In this document: piece after piece, positions 7,764 to 16,660 of the stretch
Layout of the letters: every line of letters starts with the position of its first letter
Numbering within the stretch: the stretch's first letter is position 1
DNA from: Prevotellaceae bacterium
GTDB taxonomy: Bacteria; Bacteroidota; Bacteroidia; Bacteroidales; Bacteroidaceae
Length of the DNA: 33,438 bases
Direction: 5' to 3'
Assembly: GCA_031262085.1 (NCBI GenBank)
Contig: JAISIN010000056.1
Coordinates: 1-33,438 of the forward strand
Position numbers and translations under genes: made by a program
Notes under the pieces: model-generated
Database searches by the model: none
What the model saw: the letters and a program-made list of their open reading frames with translations, nothing else
Told to the model about the DNA's origin: nothing

Positions 7764-10055
7764 CTATCGGTTGAACAGCTCGAACGTAAACGTACACCCT
7801 ATTTCACTGAACTTGTTATTCGCAAAGCCGGCAAACACGCCGAAATCGAAGATGTTGGTGCCGATACCGTAACCCACCTCGATATAGGGTTCGAGCATCG
7901 GCATGACCAACGCATTCAGGTACAGACGTTCGCTCAAGACGAAGCGGGTCACCTTATTCATAAACGGTAGCCGACTAATGAGCAGGAACGGTGAATCGAA
8001 CATCAGATGCCCCCGTACATACTTACGCGAAGAGTTAAACCACTGCCGCCGCAGCAACTGAAACACCCCGCCTATTTCATCGTTCCACCCCACCGGCAGA
8101 TTGGAGCGGGTGAAGTTGGCAAAGTCGACAAAGTACATCTCCTCCTGATTGGTAAACGCGCCCCACCCCAAACGCAGATACAGGTCGCGCAGTTGTCCCA
8201 TCGGAATGGTATATTGCGCATCGACCTCTATCCGTTCATACTTGCCTTTGCTGCCCAGTATCCCCTTGAGACCTCGCTCCCAGTCGACCGAAATACCCGG
8301 ATAACGCGAATGCAGGTTTACCTTGCGGGCGCCCTCCATATAATAATACTGACCGGGCATCCACGACAACCGCACACGGGGAGCAAAGCTGACATAAGTG
8401 GTGCGTATCTTGTTCTGCAAGCCCGGGGTGGGGTCAGGATTCGGAGCGGGCGCAGGCAATTGATTCCGGCTGTCGTCGGGTAAAACAAGTATCGGACTGT
8501 CGGGGTCGGGCACATGAGGAGGTATCGGCACCAACTTCCCGGGGTTGATCGCTGTACGACGGTGCATGGAGATACCCACATCGAACGTTAGTCCGTTGGT
8601 GATCTCCCACGAATGGCGCAACTTGAGATAGAGGTCGCGGAAGTAATCGAGATGGAGCTGGCTGAAATCGAAGCGTGCCGTATCGGGCAAGTTCTTCAGG
8701 TCGTTCAGCACATCGCTGCTATAGATGCGGTTACCATTACCTATATTGAGGTGCAGCGACGCCTGCTTGCTCGGCCAGTAATAAAAATCGCTGTTCACCG
8801 ACCAGTACAGCTCACGTCGGCTGAAGTTATATCCCAGCCGGGGACGGACACGCAACATGCGGTCGCCTGCAAACAGAAGGGTATAGCGAAAGTCTTGCCG
8901 ATAAGAGAAGCCGTTGCTCCGGCTGTAACTCAACAGGAAGGGGTTGATGAGCGGCGAGAAGCGAATGCTTCCCATTTTTGCCATATCGAGGGTATTGCGA
9001 CTGATAAGGGCATCGCCCAACTGCCCCCACCACTCTGTTACACCCTTCTGATGCTTGCTCGGATTCAGCAGGGTATCGCGCACGTTGTAGTAGTTGTGAT
9101 ACAGTTGCTGCTCGCGCATCGTGAGCGGCAACGGGCGCATATCACGAAAATAGGCAGTATCGCGCCGATAAGCGTTGGTGTCGGTACGGATGGTGTACGA
9201 ATCGGTGAGGTCGTATTTGCTCTTCCTAAATTGCCACTTCACCTTGACGGGATCTTTCTCGCGGATAGATTTATAGTGCATCACAGCGTGATAGTCGGCA
9301 TACGCCACATTACCCAGAAAGCGGAGTTTGGCATTGAGCAGATAGTGCACCGGCAGAAACTCATCGTCGGCGCCTACATGCCCCATCGTGATGTGGTTCT
9401 TCAGGCGGAACAGCTCCGAACGGCTGACAAACGACATTTCGCGGATGCTCCATACATTCCCGCTCACCGTCAGACTGCCCGATACCAATTGATAGTTCTC
9501 ATTGCGGGGTTCAAAAGAGATGCAATACTGCCGATTGTGTTCGTCGCCCAGCACACTGTCGAGCCGATAGGTGTAATACTTGGGAGCATTGGAAGCAAGG
9601 GGCGACATCAGCCGGTCGTTGAGCAATACAGGCGAATAGACATTGATGTGAAAATATTCGGGCAGTGTGCCGTCCAGCTCCCACAGCTTGGAGGAGGTGC
9701 CGATGGCAGCTTTCACCTTCTGATTGTAAATATCGGGAGCGGTGAAGTTCAGGTCGCTGTAAGTCTCCATCACATATTCGCGCACCGACTTCTTGGTGCG
9801 GAACATGGTGGGCATAAATTTCAGTATCTGATTGTGTCGCTGCAGATTGACGGTACCTTTGATATACAGTTCGGCTTTATAGCTGTCGATAATGCTTTCG
9901 TAGAGCGGGGCATAAAACCTCACCTTCTGCATGATCGAATCGACGTTGAGCGGCGATTGCCCGTCGTCGTCTTGAAGAGTGGCTGCCTGCACCTTGAAGA
10001 GGAAAAGCGGGAACGACAAACATAAGAGCAGATATGTATATACCGTTCGCTTCAA
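7764..10055 (-). CDS. DUF5686 family outer-membrane protein, probable TTG start
   Basis: This is a 763-residue protein of the Bacteroidota DUF5686 family. The frame is open to 10187, but that upstream stretch is the antiparallel shadow of uvrA and is Arg-rich. A TTG at 10055, overlapping the uvrA stop (TTGA), yields a clean Sec signal peptide, [19 protein letters not shown] then KVQA. Following blocks include SIMQKVRFYAPLYESIIDSY, a REYVMETYSDLNFTAPDIYN segment and many alternating aromatic strands. The C-terminus is a beta-barrel ending in FTFELFNR. Some DUF5686 proteins carry an N-terminal carboxypeptidase-like domain, which I do not see here. The role is unknown, probably in the outer membrane. 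Overlap with uvrA suggests co-transcription. Confidence 0.85.
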   Translation of the reverse strand: MKRTVYTYLLLCLSFPLFLFKVQAATLQDDDGQSPLNVDSIMQKVRFYAPLYESIIDSYKAELYIKGTVNLQRHNQILKFMPTMFRTKKSVREYVMETYSDLNFTAPDIYNQKVKAAIGTSSKLWELDGTLPEYFHINVYSPVLLNDRLMSPLASNAPKYYTYRLDSVLGDEHNRQYCISFEPRNENYQLVSGSLTVSGNVWSIREMSFVSRSELFRLKNHITMGHVGADDEFLPVHYLLNAKLRFLGNVAYADYHAVMHYKSIREKDPVKVKWQFRKSKYDLTDSYTIRTDTNAYRRDTAYFRDMRPLPLTMREQQLYHNYYNVRDTLLNPSKHQKGVTEWWGQLGDALISRNTLDMAKMGSIRFSPLINPFLLSYSRSNGFSYRQDFRYTLLFAGDRMLRVRPRLGYNFSRRELYWSVNSDFYYWPSKQASLHLNIGNGNRIYSSDVLNDLKNLPDTARFDFSQLHLDYFRDLYLKLRHSWEITNGLTFDVGISMHRRTAINPGKLVPIPPHVPDPDSPILVLPDDSRNQLPAPAPNPDPTPGLQNKIRTTYVSFAPRVRLSWMPGQYYYMEGARKVNLHSRYPGISVDWERGLKGILGSKGKYERIEVDAQYTIPMGQLRDLYLRLGWGAFTNQEEMYFVDFANFTRSNLPVGWNDEIGGVFQLLRRQWFNSSRKYVRGHLMFDSPFLLISRLPFMNKVTRFVLSERLYLNALVMPMLEPYIEVGYGIGTNIFDFGVFAGFANNKFSEIGCTFTFELFNR

Positions 10056-12820
10056 AACTTCTGTCGCAAAAACTGTCCGGTGTAACTGTCGGCGCATTGC
10101 GCCACCTCTTCGGGAGTACCTGCCGCTACGAGATATCCGCCGCGGTCGCCGCCTTCGGGACCGAGGTCGATCACATAATCGGCACACTTTATCACATCGA
10201 GGTTGTGCTCAATAATCACAATAGAGTGTCCGCGTGCAATCAGGGCATCGAAAGCCTCGAGCAACTTGCGTATGTCGTGAAAATGCAGTCCCGTGGTAGG
10301 TTCATCGAAGATAAACAGGGTAGGATCGGCATTCTCCTGACTGAGGTAATACGCCAGCTTCACCCGCTGATTCTCACCGCCCGAGAGGGTCGACGAAGTT
10401 TGTCCCAACTTGATGTATCCCAATCCCACGTCTTGCAGTGGGGTAAGCTTCCTGACAATCTTCTTCTGTTTATGCAGCGTGAAGAACTCCACCGCCTGAT
10501 TGACCGTCATGTTGAGAACATCGTAGATGTTGACGTCGTGAAACTTCACCTCCAGCGTGTCGGCTTTGAAGCGTTTACCGTGACACGATTCACACTCCAG
10601 CACCAAATCTGCCATGAATTGCATCTCTACGGTCACGGTACCTTCGCCCTTACACTCTTCGCACCGTCCGCCCTCGCTGTTGAACGAGAAGTATCCGGCG
10701 GTATAACCCATCTGCCGGGCAAGCGGCTGCTCTGCCCACAGCTTCCGTATCTCCTCGTAAGCTTTGATATAGGTTGCGGGATTCGAGCGGGTCGACTTTC
10801 CGATGGGGTTTTGGTCGACGAACTCCACGTTACGGAGGTCGCGCAGACTTCCGCCAATAGAAATAAACTCTCCCGGACGTTCGTTGCATTCGTCCAGCTC
10901 ACGTTTCAGCGCCCGGAAGAAGATGTTGCTTACCAACGTGCTTTTACCCGAACCGCTCACGCCCGTTACTACGGTCATTACGTTCAGCGGAAAGCGCACG
11001 TCGATGCCTTTGAGGTTGTTTTCGCGAGCGCCTCTCAGCTCGATATAGTTGTTCCATCGGCGGTGTCGGGCAGGTACGGATATGGTCTCCTCGCCCAGCA
11101 GATAGCGCACGGTATAGCTATGGCTGCCGGGCTTCAAATCGTGCATATCGCCTTGATAGACGATCTCTCCTCCCAGCCGTCCGGCATTGGGACCGATGTC
11201 AATGATATAGTCGGCAGCGCGGATAATCTCTTCGTCGTGCTCTACCACGATCACGGTATTTCCCAATTGCTGCAACTGTCGCAACACATCAATAAGGCGT
11301 TCGGTATCGCGACAGTGCAGTCCGATGCTGGGTTCATCGAGTATATAGAGCGACCCCACCAAGCTGCTTCCCAATGAGGTGGCGAGGTTGATGCGCTGAC
11401 TTTCTCCCCCCGATAGAGAGTTGCTCTGCCGGTTGAGGGTGAGGTATCCCAATCCCACATCTATCAAGAAACGAATGCGGTTGTTTATCTCGGTCAGGAT
11501 GCGGGCAGCAACATCGGCATCGTGTTTGTCGAGTTCGAGCGCATCGAAGAAGCGTTGCAGTTCGGTAATCGGAAGATCGACCAACTGCGAGATACTCCGT
11601 CCGCCCACCCGCACGTATCCCGCTTCGGGCTTCAGACGGGTGCCGTGACAGCGCGGACAGAGCGTTTTACCGCGATAGCGCGCCAGCATGACACGATACT
11701 GTATTTTGTATACATTTTCTTCGAGCATCCGGAAGAACCGGTTGATGCCTTCAAAGTAAGGAGTACCCTCCCACAACATGCGCCGTTGTTCATCGGTAAG
11801 TTCGTAGTAAGGCGTAAAGATGGGAAATCCGGCGGCCTCGGCGCCATGTATCAACTGTTCGCGCCATTCGCCCATTTTATCACCGCGCCAGCACACCACG
11901 GCGCCGTCGTAGACAGACAGAGCGCGGTTGGGCACAACGAGATGCTCGTCGATGCCTATTACCTTACCGAATCCTTCGCACTGCGGACAAGCACCTACGG
12001 GTGAGTTGAAAGAGAACATCCGGTCGTTGGGTTCTTCGAACGTGATGCCGTCGGCTTCGAACTGATTGCTGAAATGATGCAACCGCGTGGCGCCGTCGGC
12101 AAGATAGAAGCGGAGCAGGCACTGCCCGTTCCCCTCGTACATGGCAGTCTCGGCAGAATCGGACAGGCGGCTCACGGCATCCTTATCGCCGGATACGGTC
12201 AAACGGTCGACCAACAGGTAGATCTCGTCGCCCGTGCGGGGTTGGTAGTCGTCGATACGTACCACCTCGCCATTCACCTCCAGACGGGTGAAGCCTTGCT
12301 TGCGATCGATGTCGAGTTGTTGAGACAAAGTGCGCCCTTCGGGCAAAATCAGGGCAGTAAGCAGGGCATAACGGGTACCCGCAGGATAGCCCAGCATGCA
12401 GTTCACCACATCTTCGACCGAGTGCTTTTTCACCTCTTCGCCGCTTATGGGGCTAAAGGTACGTCCGATGCGGGCATAGAGCAGACGCAGATACTCGTAT
12501 ATCTCGGTAGAGGTACCCACCGTAGAGCGCGGATTGCGACTACTCACCTTTTGCTCGATAGCAATAGCAGGGGGTATACCTTTTATATAATCGCATTCCG
12601 GCTTGCTCATGCGCCCCAAGAACTGGCGGGCGTAGCTGCTCAGGCTTTCTACATACCGACGCTGCCCTTCGGCATACAAGGTATCGAATGCCAGCGACGA
12701 TTTGCCCGAACCCGACAAGCCGGTAATCACGATCAGTTTGTCACGGGGTATCTCTACATCTATATTCTTCAGATTGTTGACGCGTGCGCCTTTTACGATG
12801 ATGGAGTTTTGTTCTGCCAT
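10052..12820 (-). CDS. uvrA: Excinuclease ABC subunit A
   Basis: This is a 922-residue DNA-damage sensor of nucleotide excision repair; it loads UvrB at lesions. Two ABC ATPase modules are visible. The first has Walker [10 protein letters not shown] near residues 34-42 and signature [12 protein letters not shown]. The second has [11 protein letters not shown] and [12 protein letters not shown], with DEPTTGLH. Zinc-binding cysteine pairs are present in [26 protein letters not shown] and CESCHGKRF, so all the expected metal sites remain. The frame extends to 12859, but the ATG at 12820 ([17 protein letters not shown]) is chosen, because the -7 promoter element at 12840-12847 lies inside the longer version and would leave its start untranscribed. 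The stop overlaps the TTG start of the DUF5686 gene. Confidence 0.97.
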   Translation of the reverse strand: MAEQNSIIVKGARVNNLKNIDVEIPRDKLIVITGLSGSGKSSLAFDTLYAEGQRRYVESLSSYARQFLGRMSKPECDYIKGIPPAIAIEQKVSSRNPRSTVGTSTEIYEYLRLLYARIGRTFSPISGEEVKKHSVEDVVNCMLGYPAGTRYALLTALILPEGRTLSQQLDIDRKQGFTRLEVNGEVVRIDDYQPRTGDEIYLLVDRLTVSGDKDAVSRLSDSAETAMYEGNGQCLLRFYLADGATRLHHFSNQFEADGITFEEPNDRMFSFNSPVGACPQCEGFGKVIGIDEHLVVPNRALSVYDGAVVCWRGDKMGEWREQLIHGAEAAGFPIFTPYYELTDEQRRMLWEGTPYFEGINRFFRMLEENVYKIQYRVMLARYRGKTLCPRCHGTRLKPEAGYVRVGGRSISQLVDLPITELQRFFDALELDKHDADVAARILTEINNRIRFLIDVGLGYLTLNRQSNSLSGGESQRINLATSLGSSLVGSLYILDEPSIGLHCRDTERLIDVLRQLQQLGNTVIVVEHDEEIIRAADYIIDIGPNAGRLGGEIVYQGDMHDLKPGSHSYTVRYLLGEETISVPARHRRWNNYIELRGARENNLKGIDVRFPLNVMTVVTGVSGSGKSTLVSNIFFRALKRELDECNERPGEFISIGGSLRDLRNVEFVDQNPIGKSTRSNPATYIKAYEEIRKLWAEQPLARQMGYTAGYFSFNSEGGRCEECKGEGTVTVEMQFMADLVLECESCHGKRFKADTLEVKFHDVNIYDVLNMTVNQAVEFFTLHKQKKIVRKLTPLQDVGLGYIKLGQTSSTLSGGENQRVKLAYYLSQENADPTLFIFDEPTTGLHFHDIRKLLEAFDALIARGHSIVIIEHNLDVIKCADYVIDLGPEGGDRGGYLVAAGTPEEVAQCADSYTGQFLRQKF

Positions 12821-12839
12821 TATGATTCTATTTTGACGG

Positions 12840-12847
12840 CAAAGATA
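12840..12847 (-). promoter_or_regulatory. uvrA promoter -7 element
   Basis: On the minus strand this reads TATCTTTG, a perfect TAnnTTTG. The predicted start near 12833 leaves about 13 bases of leader before the uvrA ATG at 12820. No clear TTTG is seen at -33. Confidence 0.55.
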
Positions 12848-13000
12848 ACGGTTTTTCAATGATAGTCTCTGTCGGCGCTAATAAAATCACCGTTTGTTAC
12901 TAAGATTTGAACTTTTTCCCGTTTCTGCTGTTAGAATAACATCTCTGTCCGAATGCTGTACAAGCAGACGGTGAGTACAAACATTTAAAATTGCGTAATT

Positions 13001-13198
13001 ATGAACATGAACAATGACTCTGTATGGAGAATTAAGGTCGTTCCCAATGCCCCGCTGCTGGTAGAAGGCAAAGTAGAGCTGACGCTTGCCGACGGTACGA
13101 CCCAAATGGCAGAAAACCCGCATCTATGTCGTTGCGGCGCCTCAAAGAACAAACCCTTCTGTGACGGAAGTCACGCCAAAATAGGGTTTAAAGACTGA
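13001..13198 (+). CDS. CDGSH iron-sulfur domain protein
   Basis: This 65-residue protein ends with the CDGSH zinc-finger-like motif CRCGASKNKPFCDGSH. Its spacing is C-x-C-x2-S-x3-P-x-C-D-G-S-H, which supplies the three Cys and one His that bind a 2Fe-2S cluster in mitoNEET-type proteins. The N-terminal part (VWRIKVVPNAPLLVEGKVEL) is the usual short beta-rich lead-in of bacterial members, in which the cluster domain occurs once. Either ATG (13001 or 13007) could be the start. It stands alone, divergent from uvrA, and is followed by a good intrinsic terminator. Likely functions are electron transfer or redox sensing; no partner is indicated by context. Confidence 0.92.
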   Translation: MNMNNDSVWRIKVVPNAPLLVEGKVELTLADGTTQMAENPHLCRCGASKNKPFCDGSHAKIGFKD

Positions 13199-13240
13199 AA
13201 ACACAACATCGGCTGGGACATAAAGAACTGATGAGAATAG

Positions 13241-13270
13241 GGCTGCTCCTTCAAAGGGGCGGCCTTTCTT
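13241..13270 (+). terminator. Intrinsic terminator after the CDGSH gene
   Basis: A nine-pair stem (GGCTGCTCC with GGGGCGGCC, two G-U pairs) encloses a short TTCAAA-type loop and is followed by TTTCTT. It lies about 40 bases downstream of the CDGSH stop and abuts the -33 element of the B12 promoter. Confidence 0.75.
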
Positions 13271-13299
13271 GTGTATATCAAACTTTTCAATTACCTTTG
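13269..13299 (+). promoter_or_regulatory. Promoter of the B12 uptake locus
   Basis: A TTG at 13269-13271 and a perfect -7 element TACCTTTG at 13292-13299 are separated by 20 bases. Transcription would start near 13306, immediately before the first paired bases of the riboswitch, which supports both calls. Confidence 0.75.
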
Positions 13300-13307
13300 C
13301 CCCCGGT

Positions 13308-13502
13308 TTTGTTGGATGTACATTATTCAATGTATATTCCTGAAAAGGGAATCGGGTGAAACTCCCGAACAGTCCCGCTGCTGTGAACTCCAACATCATG
13401 CCCGTATCCATATACCCTGTGCCACTGCCGTAATCGACGAACGGTGGGAAGGCGGATGTCGGGCGGAGTAAGTCAGAAGACCTGCAAAACCTATCCAAGC
13501 AA
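13308..13502 (+). promoter_or_regulatory. Cobalamin riboswitch (AdoCbl-type aptamer)
   Basis: The conserved cores appear in order: GGGTGAAACTCCCGAACAG then TCCCGCTGCTGTGA (about 13354-13385), GCCACTGCCGTAA, GTGGGAAGGCGG (about 13443-13454) and the 3' core AGTCAGAAGACCTGC (13471-13485). The closing P1 helix can be drawn from TTG-TTGGAT near 13308-13317 with ATCCAA-G-CAA near 13493-13502. The 54 bases between aptamer and ATG (13503-13556) form the expression platform, including an AGAG/CTCT hairpin followed by TTTTT just before the start. Binding of cobalamin is expected to repress btuB-btuG-btuF. Confidence 0.92.
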
Positions 13503-13556
13503 CTGCCTTCGAGGAAAGGGCACGAGCAACGAACAGAGTTATGATCTCTTTTTAGT

Positions 13557-15554
13557 ATGACTTGTAAGATAGAAAAAGGAGTTCTTCTCCTGCTATTGTG
13601 CAGCATCAGCATCGGGATATATGCCCAACAACCGAACGATACCCTTGCCGGCAAGATGCACCATCTGCCCGAAGTATCGGTGCGGGCGCCGCGTGTCATG
13701 CCTGCCCTCACCGCCACCTCGCCCCTGCAACAGATGCAGCGCACAGAGCTGGAGCGGCTGGGCATAGTTGCCGTGGCTGATGCAGTGCGGCACTTTGCCG
13801 GTGTGAGCGTGAAAGACTATGGCGGCATCGGCGGACTGAAGACGGTCTCTGTGCGCAGTCTCGGAGCACAGCACACCGCCGTGAGCTACGACGACGTTGC
13901 CGTAAGCGACTGCCAGTCGGGACAGGTCGACATCTCCCGCTTCTCGCTCGACAATGTATCGGCTCTCACCCTCACCATCGGACAGAACGACAACATCTAC
14001 CGCACAGCACGCATGTTTGCCGCTGCCGGTGTGCTCAACATCGAAACCATACAACCGACATTCGACAAGCATCCGTTCAGCCTGACTGCCAATCTGAGGG
14101 CGGGTTCGTTCGGTTACGTCAATCCTTCGCTCATGCTGGCACGACAACTGAGCCGGCGCGTCAGCCTCGCGGCATACGCCGACTACCTGCGTGCCGACGG
14201 CAATTATCCCTTCAAGATGCGGAATGGTAACAAACTGATAAATGCCCGCCGCAATAACAGCGACATCGACACGTGGCGCGCCGAGCTGAACCTGTTTGCT
14301 GCCCTGAACGACCGGCAAGATCTGAAAGCCAAATTCTATCTCTTCGATTCGGGGCGCGGACTGCCCGGTGGTGTCATTTACGACAATCCCTACGCAGCCG
14401 AACGCCTCTACGACCGTAACTACTTCGCCCAACTGAGTTACGAAAACCGCTTCTCCGCTCGCTGGAAGCTGAAAGCTGCCGGCAAATACAACTATACGTG
14501 GAATCGCGACTACAACAACCAATCGTCGGGTATCACCGACAACCGCTTCCGCCAGCAGGAGGGCTACCTTTCGGGAGTGTTGTGGGGAGCACCGATCAGG
14601 TATCTCTCTTTTTCGCTGGCACAAGACTTTGCTTACAACACGCTCTCGAACACCTTTCCCAACTGCCAGTTTCCGCGACGCTTCACCTCCCTCACCGTGC
14701 TTGCCGGGCACTACCGCCTGCAACGCTTCACTGCCACTGCCTCGCTGCTCAACACCTATATCACCGAGCGCGTGCGTACAGGCACGGCAGCTCCCGACCG
14801 GCGACGGCTGTCGCCTGCCGTCAGCCTGTCGTGGCTGGCGCTACCCCGTGAAGGTATACGCCTGCGCGCTTCCTATCAAGACATCTTTCGCACCCCTACG
14901 TTCAACGACCTCTACTTTCTCTCGTCGGGCAGCCGCAACCTGCGCCCGGAGACCACCCGACAGTTCAATGTCGGCGCCACGTGGAATGCCTCGACGCTGA
15001 TGCCAATCGACCTGCTCACTCTTTCGGTAGACGGCTATTATAATAAGGTGAAAGATAAAATCGTGGCAGTACCCACCATGTTTGTCTGGCAGATGATGAA
15101 TGTGGGCGAGGTGGAGACACTCGGCATCGACGCCAACCTCACTGCCGAATGGCAGTTCGCATCGAAGTGCCACCTCTACCTCAACGGCGCTTACAGCTTC
15201 ATGCGCGCCGTCGATACCACCGACCCCGACAGCAAGACGTGGCACAACCAGATGGTATACACCCCCCGCCACTCCGGTTCGGGCAGCCTGACGCTGGAGA
15301 ACCCTTACGTCAACATCACCTACAACCTGATGTATGCCTCGGCACGCTACACCCTCGCGCAGAATCTGCCCGAGAATCGCATTGCACCCTATACCGACCA
15401 CGGCGTATCACTATCGCACACCTTCAGGTGGAAAAAACAGTCGCTACGCATACAGTTCGATGCGCTCAATCTGGGAGGCAAGAATTATGAGATTATACGT
15501 TTCTACCCCATGGCAGGAAGGAACTACAAGATAAGCATTAATTACAAACTATAA
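13557..15554 (+). CDS. btuB: TonB-dependent vitamin B12 receptor (BtuB-like)
   Basis: This is a 665-residue outer-membrane receptor. The signal peptide is GVLLLLLCSISIGIYAQQ (cut after about residue 24). A TonB-box-like segment, LPEVSVRAPR, follows. The plug domain includes DAVRHFAGVSVKDYGGIGGL and the VSVRSLGAQHTAVSYDDVAV block, and a 22-strand-type barrel extends to the C-terminus (YKISINYKL). Direct placement behind a cobalamin riboswitch, with btuG and btuF following, identifies the ligand class as cobalamin or other corrinoids. In Bacteroides several such BtuB paralogues exist with different corrinoid preferences, so which corrinoid this one favours is not known. The first residues overlap no other gene, and 14 bases separate its stop from btuG. 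Confidence 0.93.
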   Translation: MTCKIEKGVLLLLLCSISIGIYAQQPNDTLAGKMHHLPEVSVRAPRVMPALTATSPLQQMQRTELERLGIVAVADAVRHFAGVSVKDYGGIGGLKTVSVRSLGAQHTAVSYDDVAVSDCQSGQVDISRFSLDNVSALTLTIGQNDNIYRTARMFAAAGVLNIETIQPTFDKHPFSLTANLRAGSFGYVNPSLMLARQLSRRVSLAAYADYLRADGNYPFKMRNGNKLINARRNNSDIDTWRAELNLFAALNDRQDLKAKFYLFDSGRGLPGGVIYDNPYAAERLYDRNYFAQLSYENRFSARWKLKAAGKYNYTWNRDYNNQSSGITDNRFRQQEGYLSGVLWGAPIRYLSFSLAQDFAYNTLSNTFPNCQFPRRFTSLTVLAGHYRLQRFTATASLLNTYITERVRTGTAAPDRRRLSPAVSLSWLALPREGIRLRASYQDIFRTPTFNDLYFLSSGSRNLRPETTRQFNVGATWNASTLMPIDLLTLSVDGYYNKVKDKIVAVPTMFVWQMMNVGEVETLGIDANLTAEWQFASKCHLYLNGAYSFMRAVDTTDPDSKTWHNQMVYTPRHSGSGSLTLENPYVNITYNLMYASARYTLAQNLPENRIAPYTDHGVSLSHTFRWKKQSLRIQFDALNLGGKNYEIIRFYPMAGRNYKISINYKL

Positions 15555-15568
15555 ATTGAAAATTAAAA

Positions 15569-16660
15569 ATGGAAACAAATTTCTACAAAAATGTCATCAT
15601 GGCATTGACGGTAATGTGCCTGATCGCCACATTCTCTTCTTGCGAAAAAGAGAGCAACGAACCCGAGCCGCCGATTGTCGAGCCGGTAGAAACCGTTCCG
15701 GGCTGCTACATTCTGAACACCGGTAACTGGGGAAAGAACGATGCATCCGTACAATGGTACGAACCGGAAAGCAACACGGTAAGTGCCGACCTCTATGCAG
15801 AAGCCAATGGCGAGAATCTGGGCGACGTAGCACAAGACCTCATTGTGTACGGATCGAAGGTGTACATCACCTGCAACGGCTCTGCCAAGTTGGTGATCGT
15901 GGACAAGCGCGACTTCAAGCTCCTCAAGAGCATCTCCCTGACAAACGACGCCGGGCAGCCGGTCAACCCCAACTACCTGACAGCCACCGACGGCAAAGTA
16001 TTCTTTACATCGAACGACGGTTCTGTAAATCGTTTGGATACCCTGTCGCTCGACATCACCGGCAAACTCGCGCTCAACGGATTTCCGGCGGCATTGACCT
16101 CGGCAGCAGGCAAACTCTACATCAACATGAACGACTATATGTTTGACGGCAGCGGAAAGCAGGTCGCCGTGGTGAGCGTCGCTTCGTTCGACCAACCCAA
16201 ATACCTGGATGTCGTACTCAACCCCTACGATACGTGTCTCACCGGCAGCGACGGCAACGTCTACTTCATCTCGCAAGGACACTCCGACGGCACCCCGCCG
16301 CCGCACACCCTCCAACGCATCGACCCCGCCACGGACATCGTGACGGAACTATTCGAAGCCAGCAAGATGGCCATGCACGGCGACCTCATCTACTATTACT
16401 ACTTTGAGTACGGGAAAACGTTGGAACACATCTCCGTCTACAATATCAAAACCGAAACCACCACCGACTTCCTCCCGAAGGAGCAACTGACCGACATCGC
16501 TACGCCTAACTTTATCGAGGTAGAGCCTCAATCGGGCGATGTCTACATCGGCAACTTCATATATGGCTCGAAAGATGATCTCTATATCTACGCCTCCGAC
16601 GGCACCTTCAAACGGAAAGTCGAAACCGGCATCTACACCACAAAAGTTGTGTTTCAATGA
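15569..16660 (+). CDS. btuG: Surface B12-binding lipoprotein (BtuG-like, DUF5074 beta-propeller)
   Basis: This is a 363-residue lipoprotein. A short signal peptide ends in the lipobox-like TFSSC, with Cys25 as the lipidation site, and CEKES follows, an acidic start compatible with surface export in this phylum. The rest reads as a beta-propeller with repeats such as GSKVYITCNGSAKLVIVDK, DGKVFFTSNDGSVNRLDT and GDVYIGNFIYGSKDDLYIY. In Bacteroides thetaiotaomicron, BtuG is a propeller lipoprotein that sits on BtuB and captures cobamides with very high affinity. Position between btuB and btuF supports the same role here. Its stop overlaps the btuF start by four bases. Confidence 0.85.
   Translation: METNFYKNVIMALTVMCLIATFSSCEKESNEPEPPIVEPVETVPGCYILNTGNWGKNDASVQWYEPESNTVSADLYAEANGENLGDVAQDLIVYGSKVYITCNGSAKLVIVDKRDFKLLKSISLTNDAGQPVNPNYLTATDGKVFFTSNDGSVNRLDTLSLDITGKLALNGFPAALTSAAGKLYINMNDYMFDGSGKQVAVVSVASFDQPKYLDVVLNPYDTCLTGSDGNVYFISQGHSDGTPPPHTLQRIDPATDIVTELFEASKMAMHGDLIYYYYFEYGKTLEHISVYNIKTETTTDFLPKEQLTDIATPNFIEVEPQSGDVYIGNFIYGSKDDLYIYASDGTFKRKVETGIYTTKVVFQ

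Noticed and set aside
7740..7780. Bidirectional terminator between the convergent GH65 and DUF5686 genes
   Set aside because: Only a 5-bp AACCG/CGGTT stem is present and no T-tract follows on either strand.
8613..10025. 470-codon open frame on the plus strand
   Set aside because: It lies wholly antisense to the DUF5686 gene. The composition is the mirror of that gene's codons (runs of Ile, Val, Gln, His), with no family signature and no promoter.
10034..11377. 447-codon open frame on the plus strand
   Set aside because: It is antisense to uvrA, whose minus-strand reading contains every expected UvrA motif. The plus reading has no recognisable domain.
13593..14723. 376-codon open frame on the minus strand
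   Set aside because: It is antisense to btuB; the sense strand has the signal peptide, plug motifs and an upstream riboswitch.
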